Positions 16,683 to 25,114 of a stretch of 64,000 nucleotides of DNA are shown here, one piece after another. Location of the stretch: assembly GCA_031359995.1 (NCBI GenBank), contig JANMAT010000109.1, forward strand, positions 116,481 through 180,480, in the 5' to 3' direction. The position numbers and the translations under genes are program-made. The stretch's first letter is position 1; each line of letters begins with the position of its first letter. Below the pieces are notes generated by a model that saw only the letters and a program-made list of their open reading frames with translations, was not told the origin of the DNA and ran no database searches. The stretch comes from JANMAT01 sp031359995 (GTDB lineage: Bacteria > Actinomycetota > Acidimicrobiia > Acidimicrobiales > Ilumatobacteraceae).

Positions 16683-17537
16683 ATGGCGGACGCGGGCGGG
16701 GTGAGCACGGCGCTGGCCGCGTGCGGCGCGGCGTCGTGCCTGTACGGCACCGGTGCCGTGCTGCAGGCCATCGGGGCCCGCCGCGGCCGCGGCGGCCAGG
16801 GCGTACGGGGCCTGGCCACGATCGTTCGCCAAGCGCCCTACCTGGGCGGGCTGGCGTGCGACCTGGCCGCCTGGCTGCTGGCCATGTACGCCGTGCAGCA
16901 CCTGCCCCTGTTCGCCGTGCAGACCACGCTGGCCAGCAGCGTGGCCGTGACGGCCGTGCTGGCCTGGCTGTTCCTGCACACGCCGCTGGTGCGGCGCGAC
17001 GCCGTGGCCATCGTGGGCGCCATGGCCGGGTTGGTGCTGGTGGGTGTGGCCGCCGGCTCCGTGCCCGACGACCACGGTGGCCTCGTCACCCGCACGTTCC
17101 TGGTGGCCATGGTGCCCACCGCCCTGCTGCTCGGTCTGCTCGCCGTGCGCCGCGGCCACGCGGTGATCGCCGGATCGGTGTCGGGCCTGCTGTTCAGCCT
17201 GGGCGCCACCACGGTGCGCACGCTGCACCTCGACTCCGCCGCCGTCCTGCTCCGCCAACCCACGGCCTATGCCGTGCTCGCCTACTTCGGCGCCGGCCTG
17301 GTGGTGCACGCCCGCTCGCTCGAGCACGGCCGAGTCGGGCCGGTGACGGCAGCCTTGTGGTCGACCGAGGTGCTCGTGGGTGCGGTGGCGGGCACCGCAC
17401 TGTTCGGCGACCGGCCCCGCGACGGGGGGCTCGTGCTGGCCATCGTCGGGATGCTCCTCACGCTGGGCGCGACCCTGGCCCTCGCGCTGGGCGCGGGCGC
17501 CCCGGGCGCTTGGACCCCCGCCGGCCCCCCTCGCTAG
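16683..17537 (+). CDS. EamA-like (DMT superfamily) membrane transporter
   Basis: 284 residues with about nine to ten transmembrane helices in two halves, starting STALAACGAASCLYGTGAVL and ending GGLVLAIVGMLLTLGATLAL. The layout is that of drug/metabolite (EamA-like) exporters, though the second half is compressed. Substrate unknown. ATG 16683 is 6 bases after CATGAT (16671-16676), which matches the leaderless class with CAnnnT. The next gene starts 36 bases downstream from its own promoter (TAGCGT at 17535-17540, overlapping this stop). Confidence 0.7.
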   Translation: MADAGGVSTALAACGAASCLYGTGAVLQAIGARRGRGGQGVRGLATIVRQAPYLGGLACDLAAWLLAMYAVQHLPLFAVQTTLASSVAVTAVLAWLFLHTPLVRRDAVAIVGAMAGLVLVGVAAGSVPDDHGGLVTRTFLVAMVPTALLLGLLAVRRGHAVIAGSVSGLLFSLGATTVRTLHLDSAAVLLRQPTAYAVLAYFGAGLVVHARSLEHGRVGPVTAALWSTEVLVGAVAGTALFGDRPRDGGLVLAIVGMLLTLGATLALALGAGAPGAWTPAGPPR

Positions 17538-17573
17538 CGTGCCGGGGTCCTCTTCGAACAGGCAGGGATCTCC

Positions 17574-18470
17574 ATGGCAGAGCTGGGCTTCGACGGCAAG
17601 GTTGCGATCATCACCGGTGCGGGCGGTGGCCTCGGCCGGCAGCACGCGCTGCTGCTCGCCAAGCGGGGCGCGCTGGTCGTCGTGAACGACCTCGGTGGCG
17701 CGGTCGACGGCACCGGCTCCGACAAGGGCGCCGCCGAGCGCGTCGTCGACGAGATCAAGGCCCTCGGCGGCGAGGCGGTGGCCGACACCAACTCGGTGTC
17801 CACGCCCGAAGGCGGCGCCGCCATCGTGCAGACGGCCGTCGACGCCTTCGGCAAGGTCGACATCGTCATCAACAACGCGGGCATCCTGCGCGACAAGGCG
17901 TTCCACAACATGGAGCCCGAGCTGATGAACCCGGTGTTCGACGTGCACCTGAAGGGCGCCTTCTACGTGACCCGCCCGGCGTTCGTGAAGATGCGCGAGC
18001 AGGGCTACGGCCGCATCATCTCCACGTCGTCGGCCGCCGGCATCTTCGGCAACTTCGGCCAGACGAACTACGGCGCCGCGAAGATGGGCCTCGTCGGCTT
18101 CACCCGCGTGCTCGCCGTGGAAGGCGCCAAGAACAACATCAAGGCCAACGTGATCGCTCCGCTCGCCCTCACCCGCATGACCGAGAACATCATGTCGGGC
18201 ACCATGGCCGAAAAGATCGTGCCCGAGCTCATCTCGCCCATCGTCGCCTTCCTGGCCCATGAGGATTGCGACGCCACCGGCCGCATCTTCTCGGTGGGCG
18301 GCGGCCGCGTGGCCGAGGTGTTCATCGGCGAGACGCCCGGCTACTACAAGGCCGACCTGTCGCTGGAGGACATCCGCGACCACTGGGGCGACATCACCAG
18401 CCGCGACGGCTACCAGGTGCCGGCCAACCTGGGCGACGAACTGAAGATGTTCCTGCCCCACTTCAAGTGA
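17574..18470 (+). CDS. SDR (3R)-hydroxyacyl-CoA dehydrogenase, MFE-2 type
   Basis: 298 residues. TGAGGGLGRQHA is the NAD-binding loop, and VVVNDLGGAVDGTGSDKGAA is the insert typical of the dehydrogenase part of peroxisomal multifunctional enzyme 2. NNAGILRD, the catalytic Ser/Tyr/Lys set (STSSAAGIFGNFGQ, NYGAAKMG) and NIKANVIAPLALTRMT follow. It should oxidise (3R)-hydroxyacyl-CoA in beta-oxidation of fatty acids or sterol side chains. A TAGCGT hexamer (17535-17540) and AGGGA (17564-17568) before ATG 17574 give it a short leader. A paralogue with the same insert lies at 20874. Confidence 0.85.
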   Translation: MAELGFDGKVAIITGAGGGLGRQHALLLAKRGALVVVNDLGGAVDGTGSDKGAAERVVDEIKALGGEAVADTNSVSTPEGGAAIVQTAVDAFGKVDIVINNAGILRDKAFHNMEPELMNPVFDVHLKGAFYVTRPAFVKMREQGYGRIISTSSAAGIFGNFGQTNYGAAKMGLVGFTRVLAVEGAKNNIKANVIAPLALTRMTENIMSGTMAEKIVPELISPIVAFLAHEDCDATGRIFSVGGGRVAEVFIGETPGYYKADLSLEDIRDHWGDITSRDGYQVPANLGDELKMFLPHFK

Positions 18471-18793
18471 GGCGGTGAGCGGTCAGTCGGGCGCGCCGAC
18501 GACCAGTTCGTCGGGGACGACCCGCCCCGTTCCACCGACCACGGCGACAGGATCTCGACCGCCAGCAGGGGCACGCCCCGGATCGCCCGCCGGTCGAGCT
18601 GGTCGGGGTGCACCACCACGATGTCGGGCTGGCGCACCTCGGCCGGGCGTTCGGCCCGCAGGACCCAGTCGACCGGTGGGGCCACCACGATCAGCGGCTC
18701 CGGAGCGGCACCGGTGCGGATGTAGGCCAGCCGGTTGCTGGCGATCTGGTGCCGCACGTTCGGCGCGGGGCTCACGACCGGGATGCCCGCCAT
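18410..18793 (-). pseudogene. Uma2-family (DUF820) endonuclease remnant
   Basis: From ATG 18793 the minus strand reads MAGIPVVSPAPNVRHQIASN, RQPDIVVVHPDQL and GVPLLAVEILSPWSV, the N-terminal half of a Uma2/DUF820 nuclease-like protein. The second half, with the catalytic E/D/K continuation (usually RRTDLxxKxxxYxxxGVPEYWIVDP), is missing. The frame then runs into a Ser/Pro/Arg-rich stretch that overlaps the 3' end of the SDR gene. A neighbouring frame ends DELVVGAPD at 18483, which suggests a frameshift or deletion near 18530. The leaderless promoter TATCGT (complement of 18801-18806, 7 bases from the ATG) is still intact. Confidence 0.6.
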
Positions 18794-18842
18794 GTCCACC
18801 ACGATAGGCCACGGCCGGGCGCGCGTCGTACGGTGGGCACCC

Positions 18843-19961
18843 ATGGGGGACAGCATCGACGTCGACACCTTCCAGGCCGGAGCCCGTGGGTGGCTGGCCG
18901 AGAACCGCGAGCACGCCCCGCGTGACTACGGCGCCATCTGCCCGCCCGATCTGGTGGACCAGGGGGTGGCCTGGCACCGACGCGTCCACGACGCCGGCTA
19001 CGCCGGCATCCACTGGCCCACCGAGTTCGGCGGCCGTGGCCTCACACCGGCCCACAACGCGGCGTGGATGCTCGAGTGCGCCGTGGCGGGCGCGCCCAGC
19101 GCGTTCAACATGGTCGGCTTGGTCCTCACCGCCCAGGCCGTGCTGCGCTTCGGCACCGACGAGCAAAAGGCCCGCTTCCTGCCGCCCACGCTGCGGGCCG
19201 ACCTGCTGTGGTGCCAGCTGTTCTCGGAGCCCGGCGCGGGGAGCGACCTGGGTGGGCTCACCACCAGGGCCGAGCTCGACGGCGACCGCTTCATCGTGAA
19301 CGGCCAGAAGGTGTGGACCTCGGGCGGTCGTTACAGCCAGTACGGCATCCTCATGGCCCGTACCAACCCCGACGCGCCCAAGCACGCCGGCATCAGCTTC
19401 CTCCTGTGCGACATGGCGCGGCCCGGCATCGAGATCCGCCCGCTGAAGCAGATGACCGGCGAGGCCGAGTTCGACGAGGTCTTCTTCACCGACGTGCCGC
19501 TGCCCAAGGACGCGCTCCTCGGGCCGTTGCACGACGGGTGGAACGTGGGCATGGCCGTGCTCACCAACGAGCGCGGCCACATCGGCACCGCGGTCGTGGG
19601 CATGGAGCGCCGCCTCGACGCCATGGCCCGCCTGGCCGAGGGCCGGGCCCTGACCACCGACGAACGTCAGCAGCTCGTCTCGCTGCTGGCCAAGGGCCAC
19701 GCCTACAAGGCGATGGTGCAGCGCCAGGGACCCGTGGCGTCGACCGCGGCGAGCCTCATGAAGCTGGGCATCACCGAGATGGGCTTCGCCCAGGCCATGC
19801 TGCGCGCCGACATCGCCGGCGCCGACGCCATGCTCGACGGGCCGGAAGCGTATGGCATGCTCGCCGCACCCGGCGGCCGCATCGCCGGCGGCACCAGCCA
19901 GGTGCAGCGCAACATCATCGGGGAGCGCCTGCTCGGCCTGCCCCGCGAACCGAAGGGCTGA
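18843..19961 (+). CDS. Acyl-CoA dehydrogenase
   Basis: 372 residues, FAD enzyme of acyl-CoA beta-oxidation. Segments are YAGIHWPTEFGGRGLTPAHN, FSEPGAGSDLGGLTTRAELD (FAD and substrate site), VNGQKVWTSGG, DEVFFTDVPLP, and GGTSQVQRNIIGERLLGLPR at the C-terminus. The position usual for the catalytic Glu in the short-chain group is not obvious, as in the FadE pairs of sterol degradation that act as heteromers. ATG 18843 lies 8 bases after TACGGT (18829-18834), leaderless. It is followed 5 bases after its stop by an ABM-type gene. Confidence 0.85.
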   Translation: MGDSIDVDTFQAGARGWLAENREHAPRDYGAICPPDLVDQGVAWHRRVHDAGYAGIHWPTEFGGRGLTPAHNAAWMLECAVAGAPSAFNMVGLVLTAQAVLRFGTDEQKARFLPPTLRADLLWCQLFSEPGAGSDLGGLTTRAELDGDRFIVNGQKVWTSGGRYSQYGILMARTNPDAPKHAGISFLLCDMARPGIEIRPLKQMTGEAEFDEVFFTDVPLPKDALLGPLHDGWNVGMAVLTNERGHIGTAVVGMERRLDAMARLAEGRALTTDERQQLVSLLAKGHAYKAMVQRQGPVASTAASLMKLGITEMGFAQAMLRADIAGADAMLDGPEAYGMLAAPGGRIAGGTSQVQRNIIGERLLGLPREPKG

Positions 19962-19966
19962 TCGCC

Positions 19967-20377
19967 ATGGCGAACCTGTTCGTGCACTTCACCGTGAAGC
20001 CGGGCGCCGAGGCGGCGTTCGAGGACTTCTGCCGCGGCATCTACGGGGCGTCGCACGCCGCCGAACCCGACCTCGTGCGCTACGAGTACTGGCGCGGCGC
20101 GGCCGACCGCACCTACTACGCGCTGCTGTCGTTCCCCGACTACCGAAGCTTCCTGCAGCACCAGGCCAGCCCGCACCACGAGCAGCTCGCCGGGGGGTTC
20201 CGCGACCTGTGCGAGTCGGCGCGCTTCGAGTGGATCGATCCGGTGCCCGGCGCCGCGCCGCTGGCGGCGACGCGCATGCAGGAGCCGTCCGCCGACGCCA
20301 GCGAGCTGGAACGCATGTACGCGCAGCGCATGCCGGCCGAGGTGCAGCCGTGGTGGGTGGCTCTGTCGGGCGACTGA
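19967..20377 (+). CDS. Antibiotic-biosynthesis-monooxygenase (ABM)-like protein
   Basis: 136 residues. The first 95 form a ferredoxin-like ABM domain (MANLFVHFTVKPGAEAAFED, YEYWRGAADRTYYALLSFPDY, FLQHQASPHHEQL). The last 40 residues carry a conserved-looking tail, RMYAQRMPAEVQPWWVAL. ABM proteins range from heme-degrading enzymes to small quinol oxygenases; which applies is unknown. ATG 19967 follows the acyl-CoA dehydrogenase stop by 5 bases, so the two are one operon and may share a substrate pathway. Confidence 0.7.
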   Translation: MANLFVHFTVKPGAEAAFEDFCRGIYGASHAAEPDLVRYEYWRGAADRTYYALLSFPDYRSFLQHQASPHHEQLAGGFRDLCESARFEWIDPVPGAAPLAATRMQEPSADASELERMYAQRMPAEVQPWWVALSGD

Positions 20378-20390
20378 ACCAGCCCACCCT

Positions 20391-20777
20391 TCAGCGGGCC
20401 ACGGGGCTGCCGTGGTGGCCCACCACCTGCCACGTGCCGTCGGTGCGCCGGCGGAACAGGTTCAGCGCAGCCACGGTGCCGCCGGTTGCACCGCCGTCGG
20501 CGAGGATGTTCTCGTCGCACGTCACCCACGCGGCGTCACCCACCACGAACGCCCGCTCGTTGGTGACGATGAACTGCAGGTGCTGCGCGTTGGTGAGCAG
20601 CGACCGCCACGAGCGCAGCACCGCCTCCTCGCCGTGCAACGTGGGCCAGCCCGGATGGGTGCAGAAGATGTCGCCGTCGCCGGTCCACAACGCTTCCATG
20701 GCCGCCGGGTCGCGCGCTTCGAACGTGTCGTACAGTGCCTGGTTGGCGGCCAGCACCGCGTCGTCGTCAGCAGCCAT
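20391..20777 (-). CDS. SnoaL/NTF2-like protein
   Basis: 128 residues with the NTF2-like alpha+beta cone: AVLAANQALYDTFEARDPAAM, ALWTGDGDIFCTHPGW, GEEAVLRSWRSLL, VGDAAWVTCDENIL, and GTWQVVGHHGSPV. The His and acidic residues in the cavity would suit a small hydrolase or isomerase, or just a ligand pocket. ATG 20777 lies 8 bases after TACCGT (complement of 20786-20791), leaderless. It ends 13 bases from the convergent ABM gene and diverges from the SDR at 20874. Confidence 0.8.
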   Translation of the reverse strand: MAADDDAVLAANQALYDTFEARDPAAMEALWTGDGDIFCTHPGWPTLHGEEAVLRSWRSLLTNAQHLQFIVTNERAFVVGDAAWVTCDENILADGGATGGTVAALNLFRRRTDGTWQVVGHHGSPVAR

Positions 20778-20873
20778 CGTTGCGCACGGTACCGCAGCGC
20801 GGGCGCGCCCTGGAGCGAGCCACGAGCCCGCCAGCTGGCCGCGGGACCCGCCGGTGTGCCTAGATTCGGCCCC

Positions 20874-21800
20874 ATGGGGATCTGTGACGGACGTGTAGCC
20901 ATCGTGACCGGCGCGGGCCGCGGCATCGGCCGCGAGCACGCGCTTCTGCTCGCCAGGGAGGGGGCCAAGGTCGTCGTGAACGACCTCGGCGGCTCGGCCG
21001 ACGGCACGGGGACCGACGGCACCCCGGCCGAGCAGGTCGTGGCCGAGATCAAGGGCATGGGCGGCGAGGCCGTCGCCAACGCCGACGACGTGAGCGACTG
21101 GGAAGGGGCCCAGCGCATGATCAACACGGCCATCGAGGCCTTCGGTGATCTGCACGTGCTCGTGAACAACGCCGGCATCCTGCGCGACCGTGTGCTGGTC
21201 AACATGACCGAGGCCGAGTGGGACGCGGTCATCAAGGTGCACCTGAAGGGCACGTTCGCTCCCGCCCGCTGGGCCGCCGCGTACTGGCGCGAGCAGACCA
21301 AGGCGGGCCAGCCCGTCGACGCCCGCATCATCAACACCACGTCGGTATCGGGCATCTTCGGCAACGCCGGCCAGGGCAACTACGGCGCGGCCAAGGCCGG
21401 CATCGCCGCCTTCACCACCATCACCGCGCAAGAGGTGTACCGCTACGGCGTCACCGTGAACTGCATCTCGCCCGGCGCCCTCACGAGGCTCACCGAGTTC
21501 CTCATGCCCGAGGACCTCGACGACGCCGGCCGGGCCGAGCGCGACCCGGCGTGGATCGCACCGATCGTCACCTGGCTGGCCAGCCCGCTGTCGAAGAACG
21601 TGACCGGGCGCATCTTCCACGTCGCCGGCGGCAAGCTGTCGATCGCCGAGGGCTGGCACATGGGCCCCACCGGCGACAACAGCCTGGAGCCCGGCGAGCT
21701 CACGCCGGTCGTCGCCGACCTGATGGCCAAGGCCCGGTTGAACGCCGACATGTCGGGCAGGGACGCCACCGGGCCGGGTCGCCCGGGCCACACCGTCTGA
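20874..21800 (+). CDS. SDR (3R)-hydroxyacyl-CoA dehydrogenase, MFE-2 type
   Basis: 308 residues and a clear paralogue of the gene at 17574: TGAGRGIGREHA, then VVVNDLGGSADGTGTDGTPA, NNAGILRDRVLVNM, NTTSVSGIFGNAGQGNYGAAK with catalytic Ser, Tyr and Lys. The insert after NDLGG marks the hydroxyacyl-CoA dehydrogenase of multifunctional enzyme 2. Probably active on (3R)-hydroxyacyl-CoA from fatty acids or sterol side chains. ATG 20874 is 7 bases after TAGATT (20861-20866), leaderless. The C-terminal 40 residues (GWHMGPTGDNSLEP onward) differ from the paralogue. Confidence 0.85.
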   Translation: MGICDGRVAIVTGAGRGIGREHALLLAREGAKVVVNDLGGSADGTGTDGTPAEQVVAEIKGMGGEAVANADDVSDWEGAQRMINTAIEAFGDLHVLVNNAGILRDRVLVNMTEAEWDAVIKVHLKGTFAPARWAAAYWREQTKAGQPVDARIINTTSVSGIFGNAGQGNYGAAKAGIAAFTTITAQEVYRYGVTVNCISPGALTRLTEFLMPEDLDDAGRAERDPAWIAPIVTWLASPLSKNVTGRIFHVAGGKLSIAEGWHMGPTGDNSLEPGELTPVVADLMAKARLNADMSGRDATGPGRPGHTV

Positions 21801-21930
21801 CCCGGTGACACCTACGACGGTTGGGCCGGGCGCTGCCGGCGGCGGCCACGCGGCAACGAGGCACCGGCCGGAGAGCCGGAACTGCGCCCCGGTCCCCAAC
21901 CATCGCGCACCCCCTGCGTAGCATGGCCCC

Positions 21931-22821
21931 ATGGCGTTTCCGGTGCCCACCAGCCTCTCCCCCTCCCGGGTCGACGCGTTCACGACCTGCCCGTTGGCCT
22001 TCCGCTTCGCCTCCATCGAGCGCCTGCCTGAACCGCCCAGCGTGGCGGCGACCAAGGGCTCCCTCGTCCACCGGGCCCTCGAGCTCCTGTTCACCCACGA
22101 CGCGGGCGAGCGCACGGTCGAGGTCGCGCTGTCCGCGCTCGACCGGGCCGTCACCGAGTTCCAGACCGATCCCGAGTTCACGCTCCTGGGTCTCGGCAGT
22201 GCCGCCGAGGCAACGTTCATCGACGACGCCGAGCGGCTCGTCCGCACGTACTTCACCATGGAAGACCCCCGCACCGTGCGCGACATCGGGCTCGAGCTCC
22301 GGCTCGAGGTGCAGGTCGGCGCGCTCACCCTGCGCGGCATCATCGACCGGCTCGACCTCGACGAGAACGGCGACCTCGTGGTCACCGACTACAAGACGGG
22401 TCGTCCGCCGTTCGCCTCGCAGGAGCAGTCGAAGCTGGGCGGCGTGCACTTCTACGCCTTCATGTGCCAGCAGCTGTTCGGCAAGCGCCCCGCGCGCGTG
22501 CAGCTGCTCTACCTGTCCACGGGCGAGACCATCGTGGCCCGCCCCAGCGAGCAGTCGGTCGCGTTCCTGCCCCGGCGCACGCTGGCGGTCTACTCGGCCG
22601 TCGAGAAGGCGTGTGCCTCCGGCGACTTCCGGCCCCGCACCAGCGGCCTGTGCAAGGTGTGCGCCTTCCAGCAGTGGTGCCCCTCGTTCGGGGGTGATCC
22701 CGAGCGGGCCGCCATCGAAGCCCACGACATCTTCGCCGGGCTCACGGCCGACGCCGCGGCCCGCATCGCCACCGCCAACGACGACATCGAGTCGCTCGGC
22801 CAGGTGGCCGTCCCAGCGTGA
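21931..22821 (+). CDS. RecB-family PD-(D/E)XK nuclease with Fe-S cysteines
   Basis: 296 residues. The nuclease core is GIIDRLDLDENGDLVVTDYK (136-155), giving the Asp and D-x-K of the PD-(D/E)XK site. Cysteines at 20, 241, 244 and 250 (CPLAF, then CKVCAFQQWC) match the iron-sulfur staple of AddB/Cas4-like RecB nucleases. It is a stand-alone nuclease, with no helicase gene nearby and no CRISPR genes in the window. Its role is probably DNA end processing. ATG 21931 is 6 bases after TAGCAT (21919-21924), leaderless. The PAP2 gene overlaps its stop in GTGA. Confidence 0.85.
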   Translation: MAFPVPTSLSPSRVDAFTTCPLAFRFASIERLPEPPSVAATKGSLVHRALELLFTHDAGERTVEVALSALDRAVTEFQTDPEFTLLGLGSAAEATFIDDAERLVRTYFTMEDPRTVRDIGLELRLEVQVGALTLRGIIDRLDLDENGDLVVTDYKTGRPPFASQEQSKLGGVHFYAFMCQQLFGKRPARVQLLYLSTGETIVARPSEQSVAFLPRRTLAVYSAVEKACASGDFRPRTSGLCKVCAFQQWCPSFGGDPERAAIEAHDIFAGLTADAAARIATANDDIESLGQVAVPA

Positions 22822-23390
22822 CCGCGGCCCCCGCCGCCGCCGGCAGCGTCGCCGACGACCAGCCCTTCGGCCCCACGGTGGCCCGCTTCGACGACGCCGT
22901 CGATGGCGCCCTCGACCGGTTGCGGGGCAACCCGGTGGCCGACCGCGTGTTCTACGGCCTGTCCGAGGCGGCGAACTTCAGCGTCCTCTGGTACGGGCTG
23001 GCCGTAGCCCGCGCCGTGGTGTCGCCGAAGTACCGCCGTGACGTGGTGCGCCTGGCCGTCTGCGTCGGCGTCGAGTCGCTCATCGTCAACCAGGGCATCA
23101 AGCGGCTGTTCCGTCGCGACCGGCCCGACCGCACCGACCACGTCGACCCCCACCGGCTGCGCAGCCCGCAGACGTCGAGCTTCCCGTCGGGCCACGCCTC
23201 GTCCGCCGTCTTCGCCGCCGCCCTGCTCACCGACGGCGACCGGGGCCGACGCTGGCTCTGGTACGGCATCGCCGCGGTGGTGGCCACGAGCCGCCCGTAC
23301 GTACGCATCCACCACGCGTCCGACGTCGTGGGCGGGGCGGTCGTGGGCGGCGTGCTCGGGCTGCTCGCCCGGCGCCTGTGGCCCCGCTGA
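22818..23390 (+). CDS. PAP2-family phosphatase
   Basis: 190 residues, membrane-bound acid phosphatase of the PAP2 type, likely acting on a lipid phosphate such as phosphatidate. The three motifs are complete: KRLFRRDRP (KxxxxxxRP), SFPSGHAS (PSGH), and SRPYVRIHHASDV (SRxxxxxHxxxD). Hydrophobic helices surround them. GTG 22818 overlaps the stop of the nuclease gene (GTGA, 22818-22821), so it is translationally coupled to a functionally unrelated gene. The WS/DGAT gene downstream would use the diacylglycerol that such an enzyme makes. Confidence 0.85.
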   Translation: MTAAPAAAGSVADDQPFGPTVARFDDAVDGALDRLRGNPVADRVFYGLSEAANFSVLWYGLAVARAVVSPKYRRDVVRLAVCVGVESLIVNQGIKRLFRRDRPDRTDHVDPHRLRSPQTSSFPSGHASSAVFAAALLTDGDRGRRWLWYGIAAVVATSRPYVRIHHASDVVGGAVVGGVLGLLARRLWPR

Positions 23391-23452
23391 CGCGACGACC
23401 GGACCGCCTTGCCTGACGTCGGCCCGGCCCATGGCGGTTAGCGTGGGGACCC

Positions 23453-24835
23453 ATGAGTGACTCGCTGCGCTTCGACCGGCGCATGTCGGACGCCGAGGCG
23501 ATGATGTGGCGCCTGGAGAAGGACCCGTACCTGTCCTCCACGTTCGCCAACGTCACCATCCTCGACCGGCCGATCGACGTGCCGCGCCTGCGTCACCGCA
23601 TGGAGGTTGCCGCCCAGCGCGTGCCGCGCCTGCGCCACCGGGTGCAGCCGACACCGGGTGGCATCTCGGCGCCGCTGTGGGTCGACGATCCCTCGTTCGA
23701 CATCGCGTACCACGTGCGCCACCTGGCGCTGCCCAAGCCGGGCACCCGGGCCCAGCTGGCCGAGCTGGCCACCCTGATCGCCGCCGACCCGTTCGACCGC
23801 ACCCGCCCGCTGTGGCAGTTCACGGTGGTCGACGGGCTGCAGGGCCGCAAGGGCGCGCTCATCCAGAAGCTGCACCACACGGTGGCCGACGGCGAGGGCA
23901 GCGTGCGGTTGTCCATGCAGTTCCTCGACATCGACCGCGACGCGCCGGCACCCGAGCTGGTCGAGGACGAGCTCGACGACGACCTGCCCGCCGAGGACCC
24001 GGCCGCCGCCGTGCGCGAGATCGTGGCCGGCGGTCTGCGGATCCCACTGGCCGTGATGCGCCAGCTGCGCGACCTGCTGGCCGAGCCGGCCCGCCTGCCC
24101 AGCGCCGGCGCCGCCGCCATCGAGACCCTACGGGGCATCGCCACCCAGCTGTCCGACGTCGACCGCGCCCACTCACCGCTGTGGACGTCACGGTCGCTGC
24201 GCCGTCGGCTCGAGATGGTGCGGTTTCCGCTCGACGCCACCAAGGAAGCGGCCAAGCGCCTCGGGGGCACGGTGAACACGGCGTTCCTGACCGCGGCGGC
24301 GGCGGCGGCCGGCGCTTACCACCGTGAGCTCGGCGAACCGGTCGACGAGCTGCGCGCCTCCATGGCCATCAGCACCCGCAAGGCGGGTTCGGGCGCCAAC
24401 GCGTTCTCGTTGGCCCGCATGCTGGTACCCACCGGCAAGATGACGGTCGAGGAGCGCTTCAGCCTCATCGCCGAGGCCACCGGCCGGGCTCGGGGCGAGT
24501 CAGCCACCGCGTCGCTGGAGACGATCTCGGCCATCGCCACCACGCTGCCGACGTCGGTGGTGACGCGCATCGCCCGCCAGCAAGCGGAGTCGGTCGACTT
24601 CGCCACCTCGAACGTGCGGGCCGCGCACTTCCCGGTCTACATCGCCGGCGGCCACGTGCTCGAGAACTACCCGATCGGTCCGCTGGCCGGCGTGGCGTTC
24701 AACCTCACCGTGCTCAGCTACTGCGGCAGCCTCGACATGGGCCTCAACGTGGATCCGGCGGCCGTCAGCCAGCCGGCGTTGTTGCGTCGCTTCGTCGAGG
24801 ACGCGTTCGTGGAACTGGGTGCCGCGGCCGGGTGA
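23453..24835 (+). CDS. Wax ester synthase/diacylglycerol acyltransferase (WS/DGAT)
   Basis: 460 residues. The catalytic HHxxxDG motif is HHTVADG at 141-147. The N-terminus (DRRMSDAEAMMWRLEKDPYL) and C-terminal PVYIAGGHVLENYPIGPLAG plus NLTVLSYCGSLDMGL are typical of the family. It transfers acyl groups from acyl-CoA to long-chain alcohols or diacylglycerol, making storage lipid. ATG 23453 lies 8 bases after TAGCGT (23439-23444), leaderless. It is a single gene with its own promoter. Confidence 0.9.
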   Translation: MSDSLRFDRRMSDAEAMMWRLEKDPYLSSTFANVTILDRPIDVPRLRHRMEVAAQRVPRLRHRVQPTPGGISAPLWVDDPSFDIAYHVRHLALPKPGTRAQLAELATLIAADPFDRTRPLWQFTVVDGLQGRKGALIQKLHHTVADGEGSVRLSMQFLDIDRDAPAPELVEDELDDDLPAEDPAAAVREIVAGGLRIPLAVMRQLRDLLAEPARLPSAGAAAIETLRGIATQLSDVDRAHSPLWTSRSLRRRLEMVRFPLDATKEAAKRLGGTVNTAFLTAAAAAAGAYHRELGEPVDELRASMAISTRKAGSGANAFSLARMLVPTGKMTVEERFSLIAEATGRARGESATASLETISAIATTLPTSVVTRIARQQAESVDFATSNVRAAHFPVYIAGGHVLENYPIGPLAGVAFNLTVLSYCGSLDMGLNVDPAAVSQPALLRRFVEDAFVELGAAAG

Positions 24836-24852
24836 AACCACCCGGCCAGTGG

Positions 24853-25014
24853 TCAGTTCCTCGCGCCCTGCGTGATGAGGAGCGACCGCACGTCGAGCAG
24901 CAGGTCGGACACCTCACCCGTGGACACGAGCTCACGATGTGCCATCTCGCCCAGGGCCTTGTCGATGACAGACAGGGCCTCGGTGATGACGTCCAGTTCG
25001 CGCGTCTCGGTCAT
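24853..25014 (-). CDS. Small acidic leaderless protein
   Basis: 53 residues (starts MTETRELDVITEALSVIDKA, ends LLLDVRSLLITQGARN), predicted to be mostly helical and soluble, with no family recognised. ATG 25014 lies 7 bases after TAGAGT (complement of 25022-25027), the exact leaderless spacing of the larger genes, which is the main reason to accept it. It diverges from the SDR at 25115 and converges with WS/DGAT. Confidence 0.6.
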   Translation of the reverse strand: MTETRELDVITEALSVIDKALGEMAHRELVSTGEVSDLLLDVRSLLITQGARN

Positions 25015-25114
25015 GGACGCAACTCTATCGCCCGCCTCACGGGTTCGTGGTGACGCAGCGGCACCGCTTACACAGCATTCACGAAACTCTCTGGAACTGC
25101 CTACGATCCGGCCC

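Noticed and set aside
15951..18461. A minus-strand open frame of 836 codons antisense to four genes
   Set aside because: Gln/His/Gly-rich shadow frame with no recognisable domain; the plus-strand genes have full motifs.
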